From the NCBI GenBank assembly GCA_020025825.1, contig JAHHRL010000006.1, forward strand, positions 1 through 64,000: a DNA stretch of 64,000 bases, given 5' to 3'. The stretch comes from Faecalibacterium sp. Lineage in GTDB: Bacteria; Bacillota; Clostridia; Oscillospirales; Ruminococcaceae. The translations under genes and the position numbers were made by a program. This document shows, one piece after another, positions 51,483 to 60,189 of the stretch. Below the pieces are notes generated by a model that was given only the letters and a program-made list of their open reading frames with translations, was not told the DNA's origin and did no database searches. Position 1 is the stretch's first letter, and each line of letters begins with the position of its first letter.

Positions 51483-53348
51483 ATGAAGAAGCGCATTGTT
51501 TCGATTTTGCTGGCTACATCCATGATGCTGTCTCTGGCAGCCTGTGGCGCTGGCGCTAAGGGTACCACCGGTACCGGCACCGCTAAAGGTTATGGCGGTG
51601 AGATTTCCGTTACTCTGACTGTTGAGGATGGTGTTATCACTGAAGCTAAGGCCGAAGGTAAGGAAGAAACCGATACCGTCGGCGGTGCAGCTTTGGGTAA
51701 GTTGACCGAGGCCATGGTCGAGGGCAACACCATCGCAGTTGACACAATTGCAGGTGCAACTATCACATCGAAAGGTGTGCTGGAAGCGGCTGCAGCTGCT
51801 TTGGAAGCAGCTGGTCTGACTGCAGATGATTTGAAGAAAAACGAAAATAATAACGCAGCAACTGATGCTGTCTACGATGCTGACATTGTTGTTGTTGGTG
51901 CAGGCGGCGCAGGTATGACTGCTGCAATCACTGCTGCGGACGCAGGCAAAAAAGTTGTTATTTTGGAAAGCCAGGCACTGGTAGGCGGTAACTCCAAGTT
52001 GGCTACCGGCGGCATGAATGCTGCGGATACCCCCAATCAGGACGCTAACGAGTTTGGCGAAGCAGCCGGCGTAGAAAAAGTGCTGGAAGCTGCTAAAAAG
52101 TATCAGGATAACGAAAAAATTACCGATTTGGCTAAGACTGTTTCGGAGCAGTGGGCTGCTTATCAGGCAAAGCCTGAAGGCTACTTTGATTCTGTCGAGC
52201 TGATGGAGCTGGATACCTTGGTCGGCGGTAAGGGCATCAACAACCCTGCGCTGGTTGACGCTTTGTGTTCAAACAGTGCTGGCGCTATCGAATGGCTGAA
52301 GTCCATCAATATCGACCTGTCTCAGGTTGGTGCTTTTGGCGGCGCAGCTGTTAAGCGTATCCATAAGCCTGTTAATGACGAAGGCAAGACTGTTGCAGTT
52401 GGCTCTTACATGATTCCTCGTTTGGAGGAAAACTGCAAGTCTCGTGGTGTCGAGATTTTGATGGAAACCACCGCTAAGGAAATTCTGGTAAACGACGGCG
52501 CTGTTGCAGGCGTTGTTGCTACCGGCAAAAACGGCGAAACGGTTACTGTGAATGCTAAGGCAGTTATCTTGGCTTCCGGCGGTTTTGGTTACAATTCCGA
52601 AATGGTTATTAAGCATGCTCCTCAGTTGGAGGGCTTTATGTCCACCAACGCTCCCGGTGCTATGGGTCAGGGCATTGAAATGGCTGCCGCTATCGGCGCA
52701 AACACCGTTGATATGGACCAGATTCAGATTCACCCCACTGTTCAGTTCGATTCTGCATCTTTGATTACCGAGGGCCTGCGTGGTGACGGTGCTATTCTGG
52801 TCAACGCAGAGGGCAAGCGCTTCATTGATGAAGTTGGCACGCGTGACGTTGTTTCCGCAGCTGAAATTGCACAGCCCGGCGGATACAGCTGGCTGGTTGT
52901 GGACCAGGAGATGGTAGATAACTCTGCCGTTATCCAGGGCTATATCAAGAAGGGCTTTACCTTTACCGGTAAAACTATCGAAGAACTGGCAGCTGCCATC
53001 GAAGTTTCTCCCACTGCTTTGGCAGAAACTTTGAACAACTGGAACAGCTATGTTGAAGCTAAGAATGACCCCGAGTTTGGTCGTACCAGCTTTGTTAAGC
53101 AGTTGGCTGAGGGCCCCTACTATGCAATCAAGGTTACCGCTGGTGTTCACCACACCATGGGCGGCTTGGAAATCAACGATAAGACCGAAGTGCTGAACAC
53201 TGAGGGCAAGGTGATTCCCGGCTTGTTTGCAGCTGGCGAGGTCACCGGCGGTGTCCACGGCGCAAACCGTTTGGGCGGCAACGCTGTTGCTGACTTTACC
53301 GTCTTTGGCCACATTGCAGGCGAAAGCGCAACCGCTTATGTTGGTTAA
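51483..53348 (+). CDS. fumarate reductase-like extracellular flavoprotein (FMN-binding plus FAD domains)
   Basis: A 621-residue lipoprotein (lipobox SLAAC). After a short linker comes an FMN-binding domain with DTIAGATITSKGV. From about residue 135 follows the FAD_binding_2 domain of the FrdA/UrdA type, with the dinucleotide site DIVVVGAGGAGMTAAITAAD, GGNSKLATGGMNAA, a substrate-side HPTVQFDSASLITEGLRGDG, and a C-terminal GEVTGGVHGANRLGGNAVAD. Such enzymes reduce fumarate, urocanate or similar acceptors outside the cell. The exact acceptor cannot be read from sequence. AAGGAG precedes the ATG at 51483, 60 bases after the small FMN lipoprotein gene. A terminator follows. Confidence 0.92.
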   Translation: MKKRIVSILLATSMMLSLAACGAGAKGTTGTGTAKGYGGEISVTLTVEDGVITEAKAEGKEETDTVGGAALGKLTEAMVEGNTIAVDTIAGATITSKGVLEAAAAALEAAGLTADDLKKNENNNAATDAVYDADIVVVGAGGAGMTAAITAADAGKKVVILESQALVGGNSKLATGGMNAADTPNQDANEFGEAAGVEKVLEAAKKYQDNEKITDLAKTVSEQWAAYQAKPEGYFDSVELMELDTLVGGKGINNPALVDALCSNSAGAIEWLKSINIDLSQVGAFGGAAVKRIHKPVNDEGKTVAVGSYMIPRLEENCKSRGVEILMETTAKEILVNDGAVAGVVATGKNGETVTVNAKAVILASGGFGYNSEMVIKHAPQLEGFMSTNAPGAMGQGIEMAAAIGANTVDMDQIQIHPTVQFDSASLITEGLRGDGAILVNAEGKRFIDEVGTRDVVSAAEIAQPGGYSWLVVDQEMVDNSAVIQGYIKKGFTFTGKTIEELAAAIEVSPTALAETLNNWNSYVEAKNDPEFGRTSFVKQLAEGPYYAIKVTAGVHHTMGGLEINDKTEVLNTEGKVIPGLFAAGEVTGGVHGANRLGGNAVADFTVFGHIAGESATAYVG

Positions 53349-53373
53349 TTGGGCATAGCATAAATAAGTAAAT

Positions 53374-53409
53374 GCGGCACCTGACGTATGTAGTCAGGTG
53401 CCGCTTTTT
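53374..53409 (+). terminator. terminator after the flavoprotein gene
   Basis: GCGGCACCTGAC (53374-53385) pairs perfectly with GTCAGGTGCCGC (53393-53404), followed by five T. Confidence 0.92.
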
Positions 53410-53478
53410 GTTGCTTTGCAGCTTTTACTTTGCTACACTTTACATAGCACCAAGTTTACATAAGGGAGAGAAATATAT

Positions 53479-53868
53479 ATGACAGAGGTAGTTGCTGCTT
53501 TAATTTGGGACAAAAACCGGTTTTTAGCTTGTCAGCGCCCCGAAAATAAGGCCCGTGGTTTGTTATGGGAGTTTGTAGGTGGTAAGGTCGAGCATGGCGA
53601 AAGCTTTCCACAAGCACTAATCCGGGAGTGTAAAGAAGAACTGGATGTGACGATTTCCGTGGGGGATGTCTTTATGGAAGTAACACATGAATATCCGGAC
53701 CTTACCGTTCACTTGACACTGTTTCACGCAAAAATTGTGCAGGGAACACCCAAAATGCTGGAGCATAATGATATTCGATGGATTACACCGGAGGAAATCG
53801 ACCAGTATGATTTCTGCCCGGCCGATGTAGTTATTTTGGAAAAACTGAAAGCAGAGTATACAAAGTAA
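53479..53868 (+). CDS. Nudix hydrolase (MutT-like)
   Basis: A 129-residue cytoplasmic Nudix protein. The Nudix box is complete: GGKVEHGESFPQALIRECKE followed by ELDV, matching GX5EX7REUXEEXGU. The N-terminus VVAALIWDKNRFLACQRP is typical of MutT-type 8-oxo-dGTP diphosphatases, which protect DNA from oxidised nucleotides. Substrate is inferred. It has its own ribosome site (AAGGGAG) and terminator. Confidence 0.92.
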   Translation: MTEVVAALIWDKNRFLACQRPENKARGLLWEFVGGKVEHGESFPQALIRECKEELDVTISVGDVFMEVTHEYPDLTVHLTLFHAKIVQGTPKMLEHNDIRWITPEEIDQYDFCPADVVILEKLKAEYTK

Positions 53869-53890
53869 AGATTTGTGATAGCTTAAAATA

Positions 53891-53937
53891 AAAAGGCACA
53901 GCCCTTCCGTTTTATCGGAAAGGCTGTGCCTTTTTTA
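53891..53937. terminator. bidirectional terminator
   Basis: AAAAGGCACAGCC (53891-53903) pairs with GGCTGTGCCTTTT, enclosing an inner TCCG/CGGA stem, between convergent genes. Confidence 0.9.
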
Positions 53938-53976
53938 GAAAAGGAGGAGAGGTAATAAAATAGAAATGTATAAGCT

Positions 53977-55596
53977 TTAACATTCAAGCGAGCCAAGACC
54001 GATGCACAAACCGCTGCGACGGTCGAACAGCATGATACTGTTGCTGGAAATATTCAGCTTAATGTGTGAGCCGATTTTGAAAAGCGTGTTACCAAACACA
54101 ACACTTGTCAGCAGAAAATCACCAATACGGATTTTTACCGTAGATTCCATACCGGTAGGCATTGCGCCGTAAATCTCACCGTCGAGCGCACCATCCGGTG
54201 TAATAGCAAAACATTCGGGGCGAATGCCAAGTACCAGATTTTCGTTGGTCAGCTCAACTTCCTCTGCCAAGGAGGAATCTTCCTCCACAACTTTGGCAAT
54301 GTGGTAATGGAATGGCTCGTCCTTGTTGCTCTTTTCCACAAAGTTCTTTTGTGAGGCCTTCTGCTTGTGCTCTTCGGCAGCCTGTGCAGCTGCATTGTCA
54401 CGGTCGGTAAACCATTGCGGCAAATCGAGCGGAGTTGCCGGACAGAAATGCATTTTAGTGCCGCCCAGTGCGGTAAGGGCAATGCGGCCATCTGCTTGCT
54501 GCGAGCCTGTTGCCTCCACAAAGTTGATAGAAGGATTGCCCACAAAGTCGGCAGCAAAAAGGTTTGCAGGATGGTTGTATACGTTTAACGGGGCATCATA
54601 TTGCTGAAGCACGCCGTTGTTGATAAGGCAGATGCGAGTTGCCAGTGTCATAGCCTCCATCTGGTCGTGTGTAACGTATACAAAGGTAGAACCGGTTTCT
54701 ACGTGCAGGCGCTGCAGCTCGTAACGCATTTCCAAACGCAGTTTAGCGTCCAGATTGGAAAGAGGCTCGTCCATAAACAGTACAGAGGGTTCGGGGGCAA
54801 GGGTACGGGCAATTGCCACACGTTGCTGCTGACCGCCGGAAAGCTCAGCAGGGTAGCGGTCCATAAACATACCGATTTTTACAATACGGGATACACGGCG
54901 TACCGACAGGTCGATTTCTTCCTTGGAAAGTTTACGTACGGTACGTACAACCTGACTGTTTTGCGTTACCTCAAAGTTTTCGTTTAAGGACTGTGTTTTC
55001 CGTGCGTTTTCTACCTTGGCATGCAAGGCGTTGATTTCATTGGACAAATCTTTCTTTTGCTCCAAATGATACCCCATCAGCTTTTTAGCGGTATAGATGG
55101 AGATAGTGAAAGTATCAATCAGCTTGATTTGAGCTTTCTTTTCGTCCAGCCGTCCTTTTTTATCACGGCAATCTTCCAGAATTTCCACAACGTCTTCCGG
55201 ATGAGCTAAAATTTCCGCCAGACGTGCATTGCTGCGAGCATCAAAGTCGATTTTGGGGAGTTCTTCCTTAATGTTGGAAAGGCCGAATGCAATGTTATTG
55301 TAAACGGTCATGTTGGGCCACAATGCGTAGTTTTGAAACAAAAAGCCAACCTTACGTTTATTGGCAGGAATATTGATGCCCTGCTCGCTGTCAAAAACTA
55401 CATTGTCACCAATGGTGATGCGGCCTGATGTGGGAGTTTCCAAACCGGCAATCATGCGCAGCGTGGTAGTTTTGCCACAGCCGGAAGGTCCCAGCAAAGT
55501 AACAAAAGCATTATCATCAATTACCAGATTCAAATCATCGACGGCGTAAAATTTACCCCATCTTTTTGTAATGTGTTCAAGTTTAATTTCAGGCAT
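53977..55596 (-). CDS. ferric-type ABC transporter ATPase with a large helical-domain insertion
   Basis: A 539-residue ATPase of the FbpC/PotA type (usually about 350). Walker A is GPSGCGKTTT (36-45) and the Q-loop Gln is near 88. The signature LSGGQQQRVAIAR lies only near residue 251, about 160 residues after the Q-loop instead of about 50, and Walker B is SVLFMDEPLSNLD. The extra 110 residues or so include a charged coiled-coil-like stretch (YHLEQKKDLSNEINALHAKV). The C-terminal regulatory region also carries an Ala/Gln/Lys-rich insertion. The frame is intact, so it is not a fusion artefact of a frameshift. Four bases separate its ATG from the permease stop. Confidence 0.88.
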   Translation of the reverse strand: MPEIKLEHITKRWGKFYAVDDLNLVIDDNAFVTLLGPSGCGKTTTLRMIAGLETPTSGRITIGDNVVFDSEQGINIPANKRKVGFLFQNYALWPNMTVYNNIAFGLSNIKEELPKIDFDARSNARLAEILAHPEDVVEILEDCRDKKGRLDEKKAQIKLIDTFTISIYTAKKLMGYHLEQKKDLSNEINALHAKVENARKTQSLNENFEVTQNSQVVRTVRKLSKEEIDLSVRRVSRIVKIGMFMDRYPAELSGGQQQRVAIARTLAPEPSVLFMDEPLSNLDAKLRLEMRYELQRLHVETGSTFVYVTHDQMEAMTLATRICLINNGVLQQYDAPLNVYNHPANLFAADFVGNPSINFVEATGSQQADGRIALTALGGTKMHFCPATPLDLPQWFTDRDNAAAQAAEEHKQKASQKNFVEKSNKDEPFHYHIAKVVEEDSSLAEEVELTNENLVLGIRPECFAITPDGALDGEIYGAMPTGMESTVKIRIGDFLLTSVVFGNTLFKIGSHIKLNISSNSIMLFDRRSGLCIGLGSLEC

Positions 55597-55600
55597 TGTA

Positions 55601-57430
55601 CTAACCTCCAATTCCCTTATCCAGGCTGGCACCGGTTATCTTGTTTACAAGTGTATTGAATATCAAAATAGTGATAATCAAAATCAGGTTGATACCACTG
55701 GAGAATGCATATAGACCCATTTCGTCGAAGTAATCCAGCGCAGTGGAAAGGATAAAGCCCTGACCGCACAACAGCATAAACAGCGAAAGCTCACGCAAAC
55801 AGGTCATGAAAGGAAGCATATATCCGCTGATGATAGAGGATTTTTGGATGGGAATGATAATATGCGTCATGCGCTTAATCCACGGGATGTCCTGAATGAT
55901 TGCAGCTTCCTCGATTTCACCGGACAGCTGCAGCATGGAGTTCAGCGAGCTGCGGCTTGCAAAAGGAATGTATTTAATGGTACCAACAATAATCAGCAGG
56001 GTGTATGTGTTAAACAAATTTATATGCTCGTTGGAGAACAGGATAAAGAATGCTACACCAACAGCAATAGACGGCATCAAATATGGCAGGAATGCCACAC
56101 TGTTTACATAGTTTGCCCACTTGCTGCGCCGCTTTTTTGCTACCGCATAGCCAATCAAAGTACCAATGCTGCCTGCCAGCAATGCGCAGCAGATAGAAAC
56201 CAGCATGGTGCCCTTAAAGGCGTTCCAAATGGTTTCGTTATACAGAATACCCTTTTGACCATACATACCGTTTTCGGTGATATTTTCAGCAGTTGTCCAC
56301 CACTTGGTGGTTAGGTTGCTGGGATCGCCTGTATACAGGAACGAGTAGTCGCCGGGGTTGGGCAGGAAGGTTTCAAATGCAAAGGAAGCAATCGGGAAAA
56401 TACTGGTAAAGAAGGTTAGTACAACCAACAGAATGGCGATAATGTATTTACCGACTTTGCCCAGATTGATTTTAGAAATCTGCCCGGATTTACCAGTAAC
56501 GGTGGTGTAGCTCTTACGGCTTTGCAAGGACATTTGGTTCAGGAACATAATTGCCACACCAAACAGCATCATGATGATAGCAAGGATGCTGGCTTCGCCT
56601 GTGTATTTGGAGTTCATGGAAACATATTTGGTAGATAAGGTGGTCAGGCCCAAGTAATGTGGTACCGGGTAAGAACCCATAGAGCTGCCAAACACCAGCA
56701 AAATAGTAGAAAGGATTGCGGGCTTTACCATAGGCAGTGTAATGCGCCACATGGTTTTCCATTTGGGGGTATCCAAAATGGTTGCGGCCTCCTCCAGGTT
56801 GGCATCCATATTGCGGAAGATGCCGCCAATCAGGATATAAGCAAAAGGAGCGTAGTGCAGGCCTAAAACGATTAAGCTGGGGAAAAGGCCTTTGCACCAC
56901 CACAAGGGCATATGGATACCAAAGGTTGCAGCAAGCAATCCGTTGGATGTGCCCGTAACTGCATTGGAGTTAAACAGGTTTTGCCACACAATAGCCAATG
57001 TCCACTGGGGCATGATATAAGGGAAGATAAAAATAGAACTTAAGTATTTGCGCCATGCAAGGTTTGTACGTGTTACCAAAAAGGCAAATAAGCCACCATA
57101 TAAGATGGAAACCAAACAGGTGCCAACTGCCAGCAAAACAGTGTTTAACAGCGGCATCCACAGGTTTTTACTTGCCATTGGGCTGGTAAACAGGTCGATG
57201 TAGTTGATGAGAGTATAACCTTCTGCTTGTCCGGTTAGGTGGGCATCAATTGTACCGGCATGAATTTGGAATGTGTCGGCTACAATAGCAATAATCGGTG
57301 CTACGGTAGTAATCGTAAGTACAATGCCCATCAACAGTAAGATGATGTTATGCGGTTTTGAAAAAAAGGTCTTTATCTTATTGCGCCGAACAGCAGCGCA
57401 GTTAGAACGACTGGAACTTTTTTGATTCAT
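55601..57430 (-). CDS. ferric-type ABC transporter permease (fused, two-domain)
   Basis: A 609-residue membrane protein with about 12 helices in two homologous halves, as in FbpB/SfuB. Each half has an EAA loop: EEAATILDTPKWKTMWRITL and EEAAIIQDIPWIKRMTHIII. The start at 57430 has AAAAAGGAG upstream; a longer reading would start 26 residues earlier without one. The hydrophilic segment between halves (around residue 360) is long. With the ATPase downstream and the binding protein upstream, it completes a transporter whose substrate (ferric iron, a phosphonate or other) is undecided. Confidence 0.92.
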   Translation of the reverse strand: MNQKSSSRSNCAAVRRNKIKTFFSKPHNIILLLMGIVLTITTVAPIIAIVADTFQIHAGTIDAHLTGQAEGYTLINYIDLFTSPMASKNLWMPLLNTVLLAVGTCLVSILYGGLFAFLVTRTNLAWRKYLSSIFIFPYIMPQWTLAIVWQNLFNSNAVTGTSNGLLAATFGIHMPLWWCKGLFPSLIVLGLHYAPFAYILIGGIFRNMDANLEEAATILDTPKWKTMWRITLPMVKPAILSTILLVFGSSMGSYPVPHYLGLTTLSTKYVSMNSKYTGEASILAIIMMLFGVAIMFLNQMSLQSRKSYTTVTGKSGQISKINLGKVGKYIIAILLVVLTFFTSIFPIASFAFETFLPNPGDYSFLYTGDPSNLTTKWWTTAENITENGMYGQKGILYNETIWNAFKGTMLVSICCALLAGSIGTLIGYAVAKKRRSKWANYVNSVAFLPYLMPSIAVGVAFFILFSNEHINLFNTYTLLIIVGTIKYIPFASRSSLNSMLQLSGEIEEAAIIQDIPWIKRMTHIIIPIQKSSIISGYMLPFMTCLRELSLFMLLCGQGFILSTALDYFDEMGLYAFSSGINLILIITILIFNTLVNKITGASLDKGIGG

Positions 57431-57466
57431 AACGCGCTCCTTTTTGATACGGCCGAAAAGCCGAGA

Positions 57467-57514
57467 TAAAAAATGCGCCCTTGGACACGTTTTGTGAAAG
57501 CGGTCCAAGGGCGC
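57467..57514 (-). terminator. hairpin with T-run between binding-protein and permease genes
   Basis: On the minus strand GCGCCCTTGGAC (57514-57503) pairs perfectly with GTCCAAGGGCGC (57486-57475) and is followed by ATTTTTT. A partial terminator here would lower permease and ATPase output relative to the binding protein. Confidence 0.78.
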
Positions 57515-57563
57515 TTGTGCTTTTGAACAGAGGCTGCCTTAGAACAGCGCTGTAAAGAGGTGT

Positions 57564-58925
57564 TTAGCCTGCACTGTACTTGGTAAGCATTTCAATCCAG
57601 CTGCCAACAGTGAAAGCAACAGATGCACAATACTCAGGATCTTCCAGTACCAGCTGGCCATCATTGGTCCACCAATCATAACCACGGTCGTTCTTAGCAA
57701 GGTAGGTGCTTACGCCATCAACAAAGCCGCCCTCAGAGTGGTGATACTCTGCTTCGGTTGCCTGTGCAACGGTCGGGTTGGAAGAATAGCCGCCCATATC
57801 CTTGCCCCAAGCGGAGAAGCCTTCCTGTGTGCAGGTCATGTAAGAGATGAATGCACATGCGGTCCAAGGCAGGGGAGTGTTATCGGTGACAAACAGATAG
57901 TGGCAGTAGCCGTAACCGCCAATGCCTGTGTAGTTGTCGTCATAAGCTGCTACGTTGACGTTGTTTACGGAAACAGAGTCGGATTCCTCAACAGAGCGCA
58001 GCTTGGAGTAAACCAGCAGACCAAACTGGTCCTTTGCGGACTTGTCAACCAGAGTAGTGCAGATGGGGCCGTCATCGGTCTGAGCGTTGTAGCTCTCTAC
58101 CCACAGTTTAATCCATGCTAAAGCATACTTTCCGTTTTCGCCTAAACCCAAATCAGCAGCCTCAGAGTCCATCTGGTCAATAACAGGCTGGAAGTAGGCT
58201 TGCTCTTCAGCAGGCAGTGCGTCGAAAGCAGTCTTCAGCAGCAGTGCGTAATCATCACGAGTCAGCATATACAGGAAGTTTTTGCCGACGATTTCGGAGT
58301 CGATATCCATGTAAAGGCCATGCTCGCCTTCAGCAACAAAGTCCCAGCAGTTATCATAAGTCTTGGAGCCGGTATTGTTGTACATAAAAACCTTGTTCAG
58401 AGTCTGCAAAGGCAAAAAGCCCTTAAACTCTTCGGCCTTGATGTTATTTGCCTCAGCCCATTCCTTGGGAACAAAGGTATCCAGAATACCGGTCTGGTAC
58501 ATCTTGGATTCAATCTGGTTACCATCCTGAATCAAAGTCATGGCAAAGGTGCCGGTGGGCTTCAGGGAGTCAGCAGTCAACTGGTCAAAAATCTTGTTGT
58601 TCTTGGGCTGCTGCCACTCAAACTCCATGTTGTAAGAGGGGTCGATTGTCTGTAAGTACTCGATGAACTTAGGCAATGCGCTCTTGCCTCGGCTGGAGTT
58701 GCCAACGCCGTAGAAGGTCTTTCCGTTAGACTCCTCAATGGCCTTTTTAGCAAGTTCCTCCATAGTCATGGTTTGAGCTTCCTGAATAATCTTTTGCGTT
58801 TCCGTTAGCTCTTGATTATCCGGTTTTGCATTTGTGCTGCCTGATGTAGTAGCAGGTGCTCCGCCACAGGCTGTTAAGGCAAATACCATACACAGCGAAA
58901 GCAGCAATGCGATAGTGCGTTTCAT
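57564..58925 (-). CDS. ABC transporter substrate-binding lipoprotein
   Basis: A 453-residue extracellular binding protein. The lipoprotein signal (MKRTIALLLSLCMVFALTAC) is followed by a Gly/Ser/Thr linker. It is longer than typical ferric-binding proteins and I cannot name its ligand; the segment DDNYTGIGGYGYCHYLFVTD and a tryptophan-rich C-terminus are visible. Its place at the head of the operon makes it the partner of the fused permease. AAGGAGGA precedes the ATG at 58925; a TTG at 58931 is an alternative. Confidence 0.87.
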   Translation of the reverse strand: MKRTIALLLSLCMVFALTACGGAPATTSGSTNAKPDNQELTETQKIIQEAQTMTMEELAKKAIEESNGKTFYGVGNSSRGKSALPKFIEYLQTIDPSYNMEFEWQQPKNNKIFDQLTADSLKPTGTFAMTLIQDGNQIESKMYQTGILDTFVPKEWAEANNIKAEEFKGFLPLQTLNKVFMYNNTGSKTYDNCWDFVAEGEHGLYMDIDSEIVGKNFLYMLTRDDYALLLKTAFDALPAEEQAYFQPVIDQMDSEAADLGLGENGKYALAWIKLWVESYNAQTDDGPICTTLVDKSAKDQFGLLVYSKLRSVEESDSVSVNNVNVAAYDDNYTGIGGYGYCHYLFVTDNTPLPWTACAFISYMTCTQEGFSAWGKDMGGYSSNPTVAQATEAEYHHSEGGFVDGVSTYLAKNDRGYDWWTNDGQLVLEDPEYCASVAFTVGSWIEMLTKYSAG

Positions 58926-59094
58926 TTCCAAAATCCTCCTTTTGCAAAGTGTACATTTTTAAGAACTGCTTGTGCAGTATCTTTGTTGAATTTATTGTAA
59001 AATGTTTTGCCCGATTTGAACAGTGTACAAAACTGCGCTTTCTTTAAGAGTTCTGCTATAACTTTTGAAAAAATCGGCAAAAAGTAGTGAATCG

Positions 59095-59103
59095 TGCTAT
59101 AAT
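59095..59103 (+). promoter_or_regulatory. extended -10 promoter for the binding-protein/sensor/regulator genes
   Basis: TGCTATAAT is a perfect extended -10 about 58 bases before the next start, in the divergent intergenic region. The -35 is weak. Confidence 0.6.
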
Positions 59104-59160
59104 CTATTCTGGTAATGGTGATTATTATGTTAAAAATATTGTTTCTGTGGGGTGGATTAT

Positions 59161-60189
59161 ATGCGTAGGAGAGGGCTGGTACTGTTATTGGCGGCAGTAT
59201 TGGTGCTATTCTCGGGCTGCGGATATGCAAATGTGCAGTCGCTAAAGGAATATGCGCCGGACGATGCACATCGACTGGTTGTTTATACTTCCCATAAGCA
59301 GGAAGTGTGGTGGCCTATTATTAAGGAGTTTGAAGAACGTACCGGAATATGGGTTGATGTGAAAACCGGCGGAACGAACGAATTGTTGGAGCAAATTGAA
59401 AAAGAGCAGGATGCGCCGCAGGCTGATGTAATGTTTGGCGGCGGTGTAGAAAGCTTGTGTTCTTATGCAGATTGCTTTACACCATACGCCAGCGTGGAAG
59501 CAAATCAAATTCTGCCTCGGTTTCGTGACGAAAAAAATCGGTGGACACCCTTTTCCAGCCTGCCGGTTGTTCTGGTATATAATACAAAACTGGTATCACC
59601 GGAAATGGTAACAGGCTGGCAGGATTTGCTGAACCCTGCTTTTTGCGGAAAAATTGCGTTTGCCGACCCGGCGGTATCGGGGTCCTCCTTTACCGGCCTG
59701 GTAACATTAGGCACTGCACTGAATACTCCCTTTGATAAAGTGATTTGTGATTTTTGCAAAAACTTAGGCGGAATCCAGATGGAAAGTTCAGGGGCGGTTT
59801 TGGATGCGGTTTGCGGTGGCTCAGCATGGGTTGGTGTTACATTAGAAGAAACTGCACAGAAACGCATCGCAGCAGGAGAGAATCTGGCAATGGTCTATCC
59901 CGTTGAGGGCACAAGCTGTGTCCCGGATGGCAGTGCATTGGTAAAAGGTGCCCCGCACGAACAAAATGCAAAGCTCTTTTTGGATTTTACGGTCAGTGAA
60001 GATGTACAAAGGATTTTGGCACAACAGTTTTGCCGGCGTTCTGTCCGGAGAGAAATTCCACTTGCAAAAGATTTAACTCCGTTAGAGGAAATCCCGCTGG
60101 TGGAATATGATATCAATAATACAAGCAAAAACCGAGAGCCGATTTTAATGTCATGGGCATTCTATTTAGACTGGGAGGAGAACGAATGA
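59161..60189 (+). CDS. FbpA-like substrate-binding lipoprotein linked to a sensor kinase
   Basis: A 342-residue extracellular binding protein of the ferric/phosphonate (FbpA/AfuA, SBP_bac_6-like) type. It has a lipobox (LFSGC), RLVVYTSHKQEVWWPIIKEF, the FEERTGIWVDVKTGG segment, and ADVMFGGGVESLC typical of the family. Its stop overlaps the kinase start as ATGA. This tight coupling and its divergence from a transporter that already has its own binding protein suggest it presents ligand to the kinase. It could also feed the same transporter. GGGGTGG precedes the ATG. Confidence 0.87.
   Translation: MRRRGLVLLLAAVLVLFSGCGYANVQSLKEYAPDDAHRLVVYTSHKQEVWWPIIKEFEERTGIWVDVKTGGTNELLEQIEKEQDAPQADVMFGGGVESLCSYADCFTPYASVEANQILPRFRDEKNRWTPFSSLPVVLVYNTKLVSPEMVTGWQDLLNPAFCGKIAFADPAVSGSSFTGLVTLGTALNTPFDKVICDFCKNLGGIQMESSGAVLDAVCGGSAWVGVTLEETAQKRIAAGENLAMVYPVEGTSCVPDGSALVKGAPHEQNAKLFLDFTVSEDVQRILAQQFCRRSVRREIPLAKDLTPLEEIPLVEYDINNTSKNREPILMSWAFYLDWEENE

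Noticed and set aside
52269..53312. 347-residue minus-strand ORF opposite the flavoprotein gene
   Set aside because: Same shadow effect of a highly biased gene; the plus-strand FAD domain is unambiguous. The same applies to the long antisense ORFs at 19463-20737 and 8966-10150.
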